From NCBI GenBank assembly GCA_035649575.1, contig DASRJH010000031.1, forward strand, positions 7,507 to 71,506: DNA of 64,000 bases. Direction: 5' to 3'. The DNA comes from DASVAL01 sp035649575. GTDB lineage: Bacteria > Planctomycetota > UBA1135 > UBA2386. The position numbers and the translations under genes are program-made. Positions within the stretch are counted from its first letter, which is position 1. Each line of letters begins with the position of its first letter. The notes under the pieces are model-generated. The model searched no databases. It was not told where the DNA came from and worked only from the letters and a program-made list of their open reading frames with translations. Positions 43,715 through 52,617 of this stretch are shown here, piece after piece.

Positions 43715-46075
43715 ATGCAACAATCGAAATCGCCGCACCTGTTCGTCCGTGCCCGCCTCCTTCCCTGGTTGTTCGCCGCCGCGATGTCCGCGGGACTGTG
43801 CGCCCAGACCGATGACCAGATCCTCGCCATCCTGCAGCAGGCAGAAGCGGCACCGGTCGCGCAGATCTACGAGTTCGGCAGCCAGGTGGCCGAGCTCTCT
43901 CCCGACGCCAACACGGATGCCTTCCGGGACACCGTGATCCGCGTCGCGAGGAAGAGCGGCACCGACAAGGCCCGACTGTGCGCCGCCGTGGCGATCAAGT
44001 CCATCAGGCAAGACGACGTCTACGGCAAGGACGTGCTCGAGCTGCTGAAGCCGGTCGCCACCGCCAAGACGACTGCCGAGGACGTGCGCGCGGGCGTCAT
44101 GACGGTGTTCGGTGAGCAGCGCCTCTTCAACACCCGCATCACTCCCGACGTGCGCACCATCGTCGAAGCGAACTGCAAGGACGAGCTCACAGCCCCACTC
44201 GTGCGCATCGAAGCGGCCTTGGCGCTCTGGAACATCGGCAGCAACGAGCAGATGGCAACGGCCAAGCAGGTGCTCGAGCAGTTCCTGCAGTCGAGCGACC
44301 ACGAGCTCAAGGTGCGCGGCGCTCTCGCGCTAGCCGAGTTCAACATCGAGGGCGGCCCGGCCTGGAACGTCCTGCGCGAGATCCGCGACCAGCCGACCGA
44401 CGCGGGCCGCAGGGCGCGTCTCTTCCTGCAGCGCGGCGAGGAGCGCCGCAAGTTCGCCGACTTGCTCAACCGCGTGATCGAACGCAACGAGAGCGGCGAT
44501 GCAGATCCGGCCGATGCCAACTCCTATGCAGTCCTGAGCGAGCTGCGCCGCCGCATCAAGACACAGTACTTCAACGGCAGCGAAGTCACGGACGAGGAAC
44601 TCATCCAGTTCGCGGCGAAGGGCATGCTCGAGGGCCTCGACCCGCACAGCACGTATTTCACGGGTGACGAGTACAAGCGCTTCTTCTTCGATCTCCACCG
44701 CGAGTACGGCGGCATCGGCGCATTCGTCAACTTCGACCAGGACAACGACTTCTCGATCGTGCGCCCGATCTACTCGGGGCCTGCCTACAAAGCCAGCATG
44801 CGCAGCGGCGACAAGATCCTCGAGGTCGACGGCTGGGAGACCGCGCAACACACCACCGACGAGATCATCAGCCGCCTCAAGGGCCGCCCCGGGACCCCGG
44901 TCGTGCTCAAGTTCTTCCGGCCGGGCTTCCAGGAGCCCCAGGACATCACGATCGTGCGACAGCAGATCTCGGTGCCGGCCGTCAACTGGGCCATGGTGCC
45001 GGGCGACATCGGCTACGTCGAGCTGATCAACTTCAGCGCCAACCTGACGACGGAACTGCGCACCGCGTTGTCCGATCTGCAGCGCAAGGGTGCGCTGGGC
45101 ATCGTGCTCGACGTGCGCAACAACACGGGCGGCCTGCTGATGCAGGCCAGCGACGTGGTCGAGCAATTCCTCGAGGGCAAGAAGCTCGTCGTCTTCACGC
45201 AGGGCCCCTCCGAGCCGCGGCGCGACTACTTCACGTCGTCGACGCCGCGCGAGGTCTGCACCTTGCCGCTTTGTGTGCTGACGAACAACCTGTCGGCATC
45301 GGCCAGCGAGATCACGGCCGGCGCCCTGCAGGAGCACCAGCGCGCGGTCATCGTCGGCCAGCGAACGTTCGGCAAGGGCACCGTGCAGAACCTCTTCCCG
45401 CTCTCGACGGAGCCCGAGGAGAAGTTCGAGGACCTCAACAACGACCGCGTCTGGCAGGAGGGCGAGCCGTACACTGACCGCAACAAGAACGGCAAGTACG
45501 ACTTCGGCGCGCACATGAAGCTCACCGTCGCGAAGTACTACTTCCCGGTGAGCCTGCGCAGCCCTCACCGCGAGTTCAACAAGGAAGGGCGCATCGCCGA
45601 TCCCAACTGGGGAGTGACACCCGACCGCATCGTCGACCTGCTCGAGCACAAGCCCGAAGACGCTTGGAAGAACGCCGCTGTCTACGCGCTGCTCAAGAAG
45701 AGTGTGTTCCGCGAATACGTGAAGAATCACATGTCCGCGAACGAGGCGCTGTTCCGCCAGCTCGCAGATGGCGACGACGGGAACCCGTCGAAGTACCCGG
45801 ATTTCGCGAGCTTCTACCAGGGCCTGAACACGAAGCTGAGCGAGGACGACGTGCGGCGCTGGGTGCGCTACGAAGTGCGCGACCAGGTCAGCGACCTGCG
45901 CGGTGCCGTGTATCCGGGTCTGCGCGCGCTCGGCGATCCGCAGGAGGACGCCCAACTGCAGGAGGCCGTGCGCACGCTGCTCAAGCAGACGGGCAAGGAC
46001 ATCCGCGACATCGCCGCCTACAAGAACGTGCTCAAGATCAAGTTCGACGACGCGCAACGCACGTCGGCGAAGTAG
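43715..46075 (+). CDS. Carboxy-terminal processing protease (S41)
   Basis: The product has 786 residues with a signal peptide ending near AGLCAQ. Residues about 25-270 are helical repeats (HEAT-like: LVRIEAALALWNIGSNEQMA, ELKVRGALALAEFN). Then come the S41 N-terminal helices (YFNGSEVTDEELIQFAAKGM, LEGLDPHSTYFTGDE), a PDZ domain (about 365-455: GGIGAFVNFDQDNDFSIVRP, SGDKILEVDGWETAQ) and the protease core with VLDVRNNTGGLLMQASDVVE, the nucleophile Ser in NLSASASEITAGAL, and the catalytic Lys in GQRTFGKGTVQNLFP. The insert DLNNDRVWQEGEPYTDRNKN is EF-hand-like. It should cleave exported proteins near their C-termini. A palindrome CCAGGCCTGG lies at 43681-43690 in the leader. Confidence 0.94.
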   Translation: MQQSKSPHLFVRARLLPWLFAAAMSAGLCAQTDDQILAILQQAEAAPVAQIYEFGSQVAELSPDANTDAFRDTVIRVARKSGTDKARLCAAVAIKSIRQDDVYGKDVLELLKPVATAKTTAEDVRAGVMTVFGEQRLFNTRITPDVRTIVEANCKDELTAPLVRIEAALALWNIGSNEQMATAKQVLEQFLQSSDHELKVRGALALAEFNIEGGPAWNVLREIRDQPTDAGRRARLFLQRGEERRKFADLLNRVIERNESGDADPADANSYAVLSELRRRIKTQYFNGSEVTDEELIQFAAKGMLEGLDPHSTYFTGDEYKRFFFDLHREYGGIGAFVNFDQDNDFSIVRPIYSGPAYKASMRSGDKILEVDGWETAQHTTDEIISRLKGRPGTPVVLKFFRPGFQEPQDITIVRQQISVPAVNWAMVPGDIGYVELINFSANLTTELRTALSDLQRKGALGIVLDVRNNTGGLLMQASDVVEQFLEGKKLVVFTQGPSEPRRDYFTSSTPREVCTLPLCVLTNNLSASASEITAGALQEHQRAVIVGQRTFGKGTVQNLFPLSTEPEEKFEDLNNDRVWQEGEPYTDRNKNGKYDFGAHMKLTVAKYYFPVSLRSPHREFNKEGRIADPNWGVTPDRIVDLLEHKPEDAWKNAAVYALLKKSVFREYVKNHMSANEALFRQLADGDDGNPSKYPDFASFYQGLNTKLSEDDVRRWVRYEVRDQVSDLRGAVYPGLRALGDPQEDAQLQEAVRTLLKQTGKDIRDIAAYKNVLKIKFDDAQRTSAK

Positions 46076-46140
46076 TAGCGCACCAGAAACGCCGCCGCGG
46101 GGCTCATTGCCTGTTTCGGTGCGGTCTGTCCCCGCCCAGC

Positions 46141-47502
46141 CTAGAGCCCGAGCGTGAGGCGGGCGCCGCGGCTCATCGCGAGGCCTTGCAACGGCGGCAG
46201 CGGAGCACCTTGCGAGTCGTCGATGAGCCACTGGCAGAACAACTGCCCACCCGCGAGCGACGGCACGTTAGGAATCGGCAGGGACTCGATGCGCACGCCG
46301 AGCGGCGAGGTCACGCTGAGCCACACGGGCAGACCGGTCGACGGGTCGACGAGCAACGTGCAGGCGCCGACGATCGGCAGCTGCGCAGCCGCGCCCGAGA
46401 ACCACAGCGCCGCGATCGACTGCGGCGCCGCGGACTCGACGCCGATCCGGAAGTTCAGGTTGCCGAGCGTGGGCAGGCCATTGCTGCGCATGACCGGAAC
46501 CCCCGAAGTCCCGCTGCAGCCGGCCCCATAGATCGTGAACGACGCGGTGGTCCCGCCGCCAAGATACCACGGCACCGTGAGGTTGTTCGTGGTGAAGAAC
46601 TGCTGCAGCAGGTTCGCGACCTTGGCGCGACCCGAGGGGCTCGGGTGCGTGCCATCGGGTTGCACGTCGGCGCAGAGCCAGACGAGGCCATCGCTGCGCG
46701 GCGTGGTGCCATCGGTCCACAGGTAGGGACCCCAACCGAGCCAGGGTGCCAGCACGGTCCCTTGCTGCGGATCGCAGTTGAGCTGCGGATCGCCGTTGAT
46801 CTGCTGCTCGATGAGCCACTTCACTGCGAAGCCGGACTCGTAGGCGTAGGGCTCGGGGTTGAGGCTCGTGGTCGCATAGCCTGCGTAGGTGCGGCTGCTG
46901 CAGAAACAGAGCTGCACGTTCGGGTAGCGCGCACGGATGTTGCGCGCGATCTGGGCCAGCAGGCCCTGCAGCTGCGTCGAAGCACCAGGGAACCCGCCCG
47001 TGACGCCGGCGATCGCTTCCTTGAGCCACACGACCTGCACCTGCTGCGGCGTCACGCCCGCGTTGGCGAGGCGTTGGTCGACCACGGTCCAGAAGTTCGC
47101 ATTGGGGTTCGCGACGATGACCGCATCCTGACCCCCCTGCGCGCCGTCGACGATCGTCACCGCGGGGTTCTTGTTGGGGTCGCCATTCGCGGTCACGATC
47201 CAGGTCGAGTACTCCTGCGTCGTGTTCGACATGCCGATCGACAGCAGCACGATGCGGCCACCGACAGCAGGAAGGCCAGCGGCATCGCGCGGCACGACGA
47301 GCGAACGCGCGGTGACGCCCAGCGCCTGATGCGCGGGCGGCGGCGTGTTCGCGCCATTGCCATAGAGACCCCCAGTGAGACCCTGATACGTACCGATGCC
47401 GAGGTCCATCAGCGGCACGGCCCCGATCGACGTGTTGTTGCAGTTCTGCGCGGGAACGCTCACGGCGGTGACGAGCACGGCCGACAACCAGGTAGTGTTC
47501 AT
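46141..47502 (-). CDS. Secreted SGNH-hydrolase-like protein
   Basis: The product has 453 residues from the ATG at 47502, with a signal peptide ending at SVPAQ. The N-terminal 310 residues follow an SGNH/GDSL fold: RIVLLSIGMSNTTQEYSTWI for the first block (Ser in GMSN), VQVVWLKEAIAGV, and DGTHPSPSGRAKVANLLQQF with the DxxH pair near the end, although the central Gly and Asn blocks are less clear. An ester-hydrolase activity is inferred. After YGAGCSGTSGVPVMRSNG begins a C-terminal beta module of about 120 residues resembling the tails of the proteins at 36740 and 55843. It converges with the protease gene. Confidence 0.78.
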   Translation of the reverse strand: MNTTWLSAVLVTAVSVPAQNCNNTSIGAVPLMDLGIGTYQGLTGGLYGNGANTPPPAHQALGVTARSLVVPRDAAGLPAVGGRIVLLSIGMSNTTQEYSTWIVTANGDPNKNPAVTIVDGAQGGQDAVIVANPNANFWTVVDQRLANAGVTPQQVQVVWLKEAIAGVTGGFPGASTQLQGLLAQIARNIRARYPNVQLCFCSSRTYAGYATTSLNPEPYAYESGFAVKWLIEQQINGDPQLNCDPQQGTVLAPWLGWGPYLWTDGTTPRSDGLVWLCADVQPDGTHPSPSGRAKVANLLQQFFTTNNLTVPWYLGGGTTASFTIYGAGCSGTSGVPVMRSNGLPTLGNLNFRIGVESAAPQSIAALWFSGAAAQLPIVGACTLLVDPSTGLPVWLSVTSPLGVRIESLPIPNVPSLAGGQLFCQWLIDDSQGAPLPPLQGLAMSRGARLTLGL

Positions 47503-47567
47503 GGGCTCAGCGACCAGCGGGTGGCAGGCAGGCAAGAGCTTACCGCGCCCAGCCACCAACCGCGGGG

Positions 47568-48199
47568 TCAGACGTAGGACGGATACGTGGCGTCGTACAT
47601 CTGGGCTCGCACCGCGCTCTCGATGTCGTCTGGCCGCGGCACCGTGGCCAGGCCCTCTTCGTAGGCGACCGTCGCCACGGCCGCGGCGATGCGCGTCGAC
47701 ACGTGGCGCAGCTCCGACAGCGGTGGGAACAGCAGTCCCTGCTCGAGCGACGACTCTTCGACGAGCCCCGCGAGCGTGCGGGCCGCCGCATGGAACATCG
47801 CATCGGTGATGGACCGCGCACCGGCGACGATCGCGCCGAGGCCGAGGCCCGGGAAGACGTAGGCGTTGTTGCACTGGCCCGGCACGAACCTGCGACCATC
47901 CAACTCGACCGGCGCGAACGGGCTGCCGCTCGTGAACACCGCGGTGCCGTTCGACCATCGACAGGCCTGCTCCGCCGGTGCTCGTTCCGGTCCTGCAGGC
48001 TCACGAGATAGATGCACTGCTCGATCGCGCTCGTCTTCTGGCGGAAGCTCTCGAGCACGCGCGCCATTTGTTCCTGCTGCGTCAGCACGCGCGGCGGCAG
48101 CAGCCCGTGCAGCCCGAGCGCGTCGCGTTCGGCTGCGGTGAATGCGGTCCCTTTGTTGAGCCGAGGGTCGTGCAGGTAGTCGATCGGACGCAACGGCAT
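47568..48199 (-). pseudogene. Malic enzyme remnant with internal deletion
   Basis: The first 73 codons (48199-47981) match the N-terminus of NAD-dependent malic enzyme: DPRLNKGTAFTAAERDALGL, HGLLPPRVLTQQEQMARVLE and YLVSLQDRNE. From there a different frame continues with its C-terminus, about 137 residues: PAEQACRWSNGTAVFTSGSP, FVPGQCNNAYVFPGLGLGAI, VAGARSITDAMFHAAA and LRHVSTRIAAAVATVAYEEG. Full-length enzymes have 540-565 residues, so about 330-340, including the active site and NAD fold, are missing and the frames no longer match at 47981. Both remaining parts are well conserved, so the loss looks recent. An assembly error is the alternative. Confidence 0.88.
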
Positions 48200-48407
48200 T
48201 GGAGGCACGCTACCCCACCTGCCGTGGTTCCAGGAACAGATGCGAGGCGTGGGCCATCCCCGCAGTACACGGTGTGGGACAGGCCCGGCCGACTTGTTAC
48301 ACGACGCCGGGGACCAAGGCCCCCTCGCGTGGAGGCGAACACCAGGCCACAGCCGATACGTTTGTCCCCCGTCCATCGCGACCGGCCAACCGCATCCCGA
48401 CCACGTC

Positions 48408-49988
48408 ATGCGCACCCAAACCCTGCTCGCCGCATCTTTCGCCCTTGCGGTCGGGGTCGCCCAATCACCCGCGCCCCAATCCCCGGCACCCCAGTCCCCG
48501 TCTCAATCACCGGCAACCCAGCCGACGTTCAACGAGCACATCGCCCCCCTCGTATGGAAGTCCTGCGCGGGCTGTCACCGGCCCGGTGAGGTCGCGCCGT
48601 TCTCGCTGCTGACCTACGCCGACGTCAAGAAGCGCGGCCGCAACGTGCTGACCGTCGTCGAGGACCGCTACATGCCCCCGTGGCACCCGGCCCCCGGCTA
48701 CGGTTCGTTCCGCGACGATCCGCGTCTGTCCGACGAGCAGATCGGCACGCTGCGGGCCTGGGTCAAGGCCGGCATGCCCGAAGGTCCCCCCGAAAAGCTC
48801 GGCAAGCCACCCGCGTTCACCACGGGCTGGCAGCTCGGCGAACCCGATCTCGTCGTCAAGACGCTCGGCGCCTTCGAAGTGCCCGCGAGTGGGCGCGACA
48901 TCTACCGCAACTTCGCGATCCCGCTCGGCCTGCCCGAGGACAAGTACGTGACCGCCATCGAAGTTCGCCCCTCGGCGCGTTCGGTGCTGCATCACGTGCT
49001 GATCTTCCTCGACGAACAACGCGAGGCCCAGGAGCTCGACGGCAAGGATGGCCGCGCCGGCTTCTCGGGCATGCGGTTGCAGCGATCCACCATGATCGGC
49101 GGCTGGGCCGTCGGTGGCATGCCGAGCCATCTGCCCGAGGGCCTCGCGATCAAGATCCCGAAGGGCAGCGACCTCGTGCTGCAGAGCCACCTGCATCCGT
49201 CGGGCAAGAAGGAGCAAGAGGCCACCGTGCTCGGCCTGCACTTCGCGGACGAGCCGCCGAAGCGCACGCTCGTCAGCATCCAGCTGCCACCGTTCTTCGG
49301 CTTCACGCAGGGACTCGACATTCCTCCCGGCGAAGCCGACTACCGGCTGCGCGACACCTTCACGCTGCCCTGCGACGTCGACGCCGTGAGCATCGGCGGC
49401 CACGCGCACATGGTGTGCAAGTCGCTGCAGATGATGGCAGAGCTGCCCGACGGCAAGACGACGCCGCTGCTCAAGATCGACCGCTGGGACTTCGACTGGC
49501 AGAACCGCTACACGTTCTCTTCGCTCGTTCGGTTGCCCAAGGACGCGCTGCTGCGCTCCGAGCTCGTCTACGACAACAGCAAGAACAACGAGAACAACCC
49601 CAACAAGCCGCCGAAGCGAGTGCGCTGGGGCCGCGAGACGACCGACGAGATGGGCAGCATCACGCTGCTCGTCGTGCCCGCCGACGAGAAGGATCTCGAG
49701 GTCCTGCGCAGGGCCATCGCCAAGAAGAACACGGAGAAGATTCCGGGTCTCAAGCAGGAGCAGATCGATGCCCAGTTCCAGAAATTCGACAAGAACCGCG
49801 ACGGCAAGTTGACGAAGGACGAAGTGCCGCGGCTGGGTTTGTTCTTCGATCGGCTCGACAAGGACGGCGACGGGGCATTGTCGAAGGAGGAAGCCAGCGC
49901 GATCGGCGAGTTGCTGGGCGGGATCGGCGGCCTTGGTGGCCAACCCGGCGGCGGTACTGGCGGCGGCAACGGGAACGGCGGCAAGTGA
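48408..49988 (+). CDS. Secreted c-haem protein with monooxygenase-like domain and EF-hands
   Basis: The product has 526 residues with a signal peptide ending near GVAQ and a Pro/Gln/Ser repeat linker (SPAPQSPAPQSPSQ). A c-haem site C53AGCH57 in WKSCAGCHRPGEVAPFSLLT is followed by RYMPPWHPAPGYGSF. The central part has SVLHHVLIFLDE, QSHLHPSGKKEQ and GGHAHMVCKSL, the His-rich pattern of copper type II ascorbate-dependent monooxygenase-like domains. At the end two EF-hands (DKNRDGKLTKDE at 461, DKDGDGALSKEE at 484) precede a Gly-rich tail. This architecture is common in planctomycetes; its substrate is unknown. Its stop overlaps the GTG of the redoxin gene. Confidence 0.85.
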   Translation: MRTQTLLAASFALAVGVAQSPAPQSPAPQSPSQSPATQPTFNEHIAPLVWKSCAGCHRPGEVAPFSLLTYADVKKRGRNVLTVVEDRYMPPWHPAPGYGSFRDDPRLSDEQIGTLRAWVKAGMPEGPPEKLGKPPAFTTGWQLGEPDLVVKTLGAFEVPASGRDIYRNFAIPLGLPEDKYVTAIEVRPSARSVLHHVLIFLDEQREAQELDGKDGRAGFSGMRLQRSTMIGGWAVGGMPSHLPEGLAIKIPKGSDLVLQSHLHPSGKKEQEATVLGLHFADEPPKRTLVSIQLPPFFGFTQGLDIPPGEADYRLRDTFTLPCDVDAVSIGGHAHMVCKSLQMMAELPDGKTTPLLKIDRWDFDWQNRYTFSSLVRLPKDALLRSELVYDNSKNNENNPNKPPKRVRWGRETTDEMGSITLLVVPADEKDLEVLRRAIAKKNTEKIPGLKQEQIDAQFQKFDKNRDGKLTKDEVPRLGLFFDRLDKDGDGALSKEEASAIGELLGGIGGLGGQPGGGTGGGNGNGGK

Positions 49989-50551
49989 ATCGGACGGGCC
50001 TCGCCAGCACGGCGTGGCTCGCGTTGCTCACCGCGAGCTGCGCTACCGCGCGCGTGCAACTGCAGGACCTCGACGGGGTCGCGCACGAACCGCTCGCAGT
50101 CAGGAATGGCGCGGTGCACGTCCTGCTGTTCACGAGCCACGAGTGCCCGATCGCGAACAGCTACGCGCCGACGCTGCGCGAGCTGGCCTCGAGCTGGAGC
50201 GGGACCGCGGTGCGGCTCTTCGTGGTCCATGTCGACCCGGACCTGACGGTCGCGGCGGCGCGCTCGCATGCGCGCGACTACGAGCTGCCCGGTGCGATCC
50301 TGTTGGACCCACACCAGCAGCTCGCGCGTGCCGTCGGCGCCACGAAGACCCCCGAAGCCGTCGTGCTCACCCAATCGGCCCAGGTCTACCGCGGCCGCAT
50401 CGACGATCAGTGGAGTTCCCTCGGCTCGCGTGCGCAGGCCGCAACCAGCCACGATCTGCGCGATGCCGTCGCAGCAGCTCTCGCGGGGCGGGCCGTGGCC
50501 GCAACGTCGACCCCTGTGGTCGGTTGCCTCATGCCCGAAGCGCGCGAGTGA
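49985..50551 (+). CDS. Redoxin-domain (thioredoxin-fold) lipoprotein
   Basis: The product has 188 residues from a GTG overlapping the previous stop (GTGA at 49985-49988). The N-terminal LALLTASC is a probable lipobox (Cys near 19). The thioredoxin-like core reads HVLLFTSHECPIANSYAPTL, RLFVVHVDPDLTVAAARSHA, AVGATKTPEAVVLTQSAQVY and RGRIDDQWSSLG. The redox site has only one Cys (ECPIAN), as in the AhpC/TSA-like proteins that regularly accompany c-haem/copper-binding partners in planctomycetes and Acidobacteria. The coupling suggests that the pair is made together and acts on the same redox step outside the membrane. Confidence 0.85.
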   Translation: MNRTGLASTAWLALLTASCATARVQLQDLDGVAHEPLAVRNGAVHVLLFTSHECPIANSYAPTLRELASSWSGTAVRLFVVHVDPDLTVAAARSHARDYELPGAILLDPHQQLARAVGATKTPEAVVLTQSAQVYRGRIDDQWSSLGSRAQAATSHDLRDAVAAALAGRAVAATSTPVVGCLMPEARE

Positions 50552-50593
50552 ACGGATAGCCTCGGGTTGACCGGTTCGATACCGTGGTGCCGA

Positions 50594-50887
50594 ATGTCCG
50601 TTCTCAACCCAACACCGCCCGACCTGCTCGTCGATGCCGCAGGGCGCCCCTACTTCCTCTGGGACGTGGATATGACCCTCGTGCAGTTCGAGGCGCTGCT
50701 GCGCACGAGCGATCGGCTGACGAAGGCCTACCTGGTCGGCAAATTGATGCGGCAAGCGAAGCCCGACGACGTCTTCACTTTCGTCAGTGAAGCCGAGATC
50801 CGCGAACTGTGGCACGACGTGGTTCCCTACCTTGGCCGATCGCGTTCGCTCTGGGAATGGCTGCTCGAGGCTTGGGAGAAGCGGTAG
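50594..50887 (+). CDS. Small partner (putative antitoxin) of AbiEii-like toxin
   Basis: The product has 97 residues, beginning MSVLNPTPPDLLVDAAGRPY followed by FLWDVDMTLVQFEALL; its middle reads AYLVGKLMRQAKPDDVFTFV and its end YLGRSRSLWEWLLEAWEKR. It is mostly helical with no clear DNA-binding motif. Only 2 bases separate its stop from the next start. I recall comparable small proteins placed just before nucleotidyltransferase toxins, so an antitoxin role is likely by position; classical AbiEi antitoxins carry a winged helix that is not visible here. A frame upstream is open to 50567 but has no better start. Confidence 0.65.
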   Translation: MSVLNPTPPDLLVDAAGRPYFLWDVDMTLVQFEALLRTSDRLTKAYLVGKLMRQAKPDDVFTFVSEAEIRELWHDVVPYLGRSRSLWEWLLEAWEKR

Positions 50888-50889
50888 CG

Positions 50890-51546
50890 ATGTTGGGTCG
50901 ACTCACCGACCTCCAGGCGAGGATCCTCGTCGCATTGGCACCCGTGCAGCCGCGTTGGACACTGACCGGCGGGGCCGCTCTCGCAGGCTTCCATCTCCAG
51001 CATCGGACCACCCGAGATCTCGACTTGTTCTGGCACGGACTCGCCGTCTTCGGTCCCGAACCGGAGCAATGCATCGATCACCTGGAGCGAGAGGGCCTCA
51101 CGGTGAACGTCCTGCAGCGAACGACAGGCTTCGTGCGCCTGCGCGCCGAACTCCATGGGGAAGCTGCCGTCGTCGACCTCGTAGCCGAACCGGTGCCCAA
51201 CATCGAGCGACCCCAGCAGGTCACGGCGGGTGGTGCCATGATCCAGGTCGACAGCCTGTACGAAATCCTCGTCAACAAGCTCGGTACCCTGTTGCATCGC
51301 GCCGAGGTTCGCGACCTCGTCGACTTGCGCGCGCTGCTCGATCGCGGCGGCGACCTCGGCCGCGCCCTGCGCGACGCGAACAAGAAGGATAGCGGCTTCT
51401 CGCCAATCATGCTCGGCCACTTGCTGCATGGCTTCCCACTCGAGCGCCAGGCAAAGATCGCCGGGCTCGACGCCGCGACCACTGCCGCCTTGGATCGGTT
51501 CCGCGTCGACCTGGCGGCGCGCATCGCGAAGGTGACCCAACCGTAG
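50890..51546 (+). CDS. AbiEii/AbiGii-like nucleotidyltransferase toxin
   Basis: The product has 218 residues. The N-terminal nucleotidyltransferase motif is TLTGGAALAGFHLQHRTTRD followed by LDLFW, with G27-G28 and D43-x-D45 as the metal-binding acidic pair. YEILVNKLGTLLHRAEVRDL, then VDLRALL, is the usual second half of AbiEii-like proteins. AbiE systems abort phage infection as type IV toxin-antitoxin pairs, the toxin transferring nucleotides to RNA acceptors. The specific target here is unknown. It follows the small partner gene by 2 bases, and both are separated from the deoxysugar operon by 125 bases. Confidence 0.85.
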   Translation: MLGRLTDLQARILVALAPVQPRWTLTGGAALAGFHLQHRTTRDLDLFWHGLAVFGPEPEQCIDHLEREGLTVNVLQRTTGFVRLRAELHGEAAVVDLVAEPVPNIERPQQVTAGGAMIQVDSLYEILVNKLGTLLHRAEVRDLVDLRALLDRGGDLGRALRDANKKDSGFSPIMLGHLLHGFPLERQAKIAGLDAATTAALDRFRVDLAARIAKVTQP

Positions 51547-51671
51547 TCGCAGCTCACCTCGGAGGCACGAGACGTCGCGGGCCTGACACGTGCTTGCCGT
51601 GCTCCGCTGGCCAGATCCCCTGACGGTTCTCGGTTGTTGGGCCCACACCCAGGCTGCAAACTGCACGGCCC

Positions 51672-52604
51672 GTGCAGCAACGTCCTCTCGGCACCACTGG
51701 TCTCCGGGTCTCCGCGCTCGGGCTCGGCGCCGCCAGTCTCGGCGGCGTCTACGGCGATGTCGACGAATCCGAGGCGATCCGCACCGTGCACCGCGCGTTC
51801 GAGCTCGGCGTCACGCTGTTCGACGCCTCGCCCTACTACGGCAGCACGCGCGGCGAGACGGTGCTCGGCAAGGCGCTGCGATCCCTGCCGCGCGAGCGCT
51901 GCTTCCTGTCGACGAAGGCGGGTCGCTACGGCGTCGACGACTTCGACTTCTCGCCAGCCCGCCTGCGTACGAGCCTCGACGAGAGCCTGAAGCGACTCGG
52001 CACGGATCACGTCGATCTGTTCCTGCTGCACGACGTCGAGTTCAGCGATCTCGACCGCACGCTGACGGAGGGACTGCCCGTGCTCGAGTCGATGAAGACG
52101 AGAGGCCTGGTGCGCTGCATCGGCTACAGCGGGTTGCCGCTCGCGATCTTCCGCCGCGGCCTCGCGCTGCCGGTGCCGTTCGACGTCGTACTGAGCTACA
52201 GCCACGCCACGCTGTTCGACACGACGCTGACGCAGCTCGTGCCATCGCTCGCGGCGCGTGGCATCGGCCTGATCAATGCGTCTCCGGGCGCGCTCGGTCT
52301 GTTGTCGAGCCATGGCCCGCAGCAGTGGCACCCGGCATCACCGGCGATCCGCGCCGCGTGCAAGCGCGCGGCGGACTGGTGCAAGGCACGAGGCATCGAG
52401 ATCGCAGAGCTCGCGCTGTCCTTCTCGTGTTCGTTGCCGGGACCCGCGGCCACGCTCTGTGGCACGGCCGATCCAGGCGAGCTCGAACGCAACGTGCGCG
52501 CGGCGAGCACGCCGCCCGATCCCGAGTTGACCGCGGCCGTGCGCTCGATGCTCGCGAGCATCCGCGACCAGACGTGGATCCAAGGCCGCCCCGAGAACCA
52601 GTGA
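51672..52604 (+). CDS. Aldo-keto reductase, probable sugar dehydrogenase
   Basis: The product has 310 residues from a GTG, with only a weak ribosome site. The aldo-keto reductase barrel shows PLGTTGLRVSALGLGAASLG, GVTLFDASPYYGSTRGETVL with the catalytic Asp and Tyr, FLSTKAGRYGVDDFDFSPAR with the catalytic Lys, and HVDLFLLHDVEFSDLDRTLT with the catalytic His. The sequence is of the L-fucose/L-galactose dehydrogenase type (AKR5/13-like): oxidation of a free aldose to its lactone, probably with NAD(P). It opens a run of five closely spaced genes, and so fits the first oxidative step of the pathway. No lactonase gene is present in the run. Confidence 0.88.
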   Translation: MQQRPLGTTGLRVSALGLGAASLGGVYGDVDESEAIRTVHRAFELGVTLFDASPYYGSTRGETVLGKALRSLPRERCFLSTKAGRYGVDDFDFSPARLRTSLDESLKRLGTDHVDLFLLHDVEFSDLDRTLTEGLPVLESMKTRGLVRCIGYSGLPLAIFRRGLALPVPFDVVLSYSHATLFDTTLTQLVPSLAARGIGLINASPGALGLLSSHGPQQWHPASPAIRAACKRAADWCKARGIEIAELALSFSCSLPGPAATLCGTADPGELERNVRAASTPPDPELTAAVRSMLASIRDQTWIQGRPENQ

Positions 52605-52617
52605 GAGAGCCCCACCG

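Noticed and set aside
46076..46140. Intrinsic terminator between the convergent protease and SGNH-like genes
   Set aside because: GC-rich but without a clear stem followed by a T-run.
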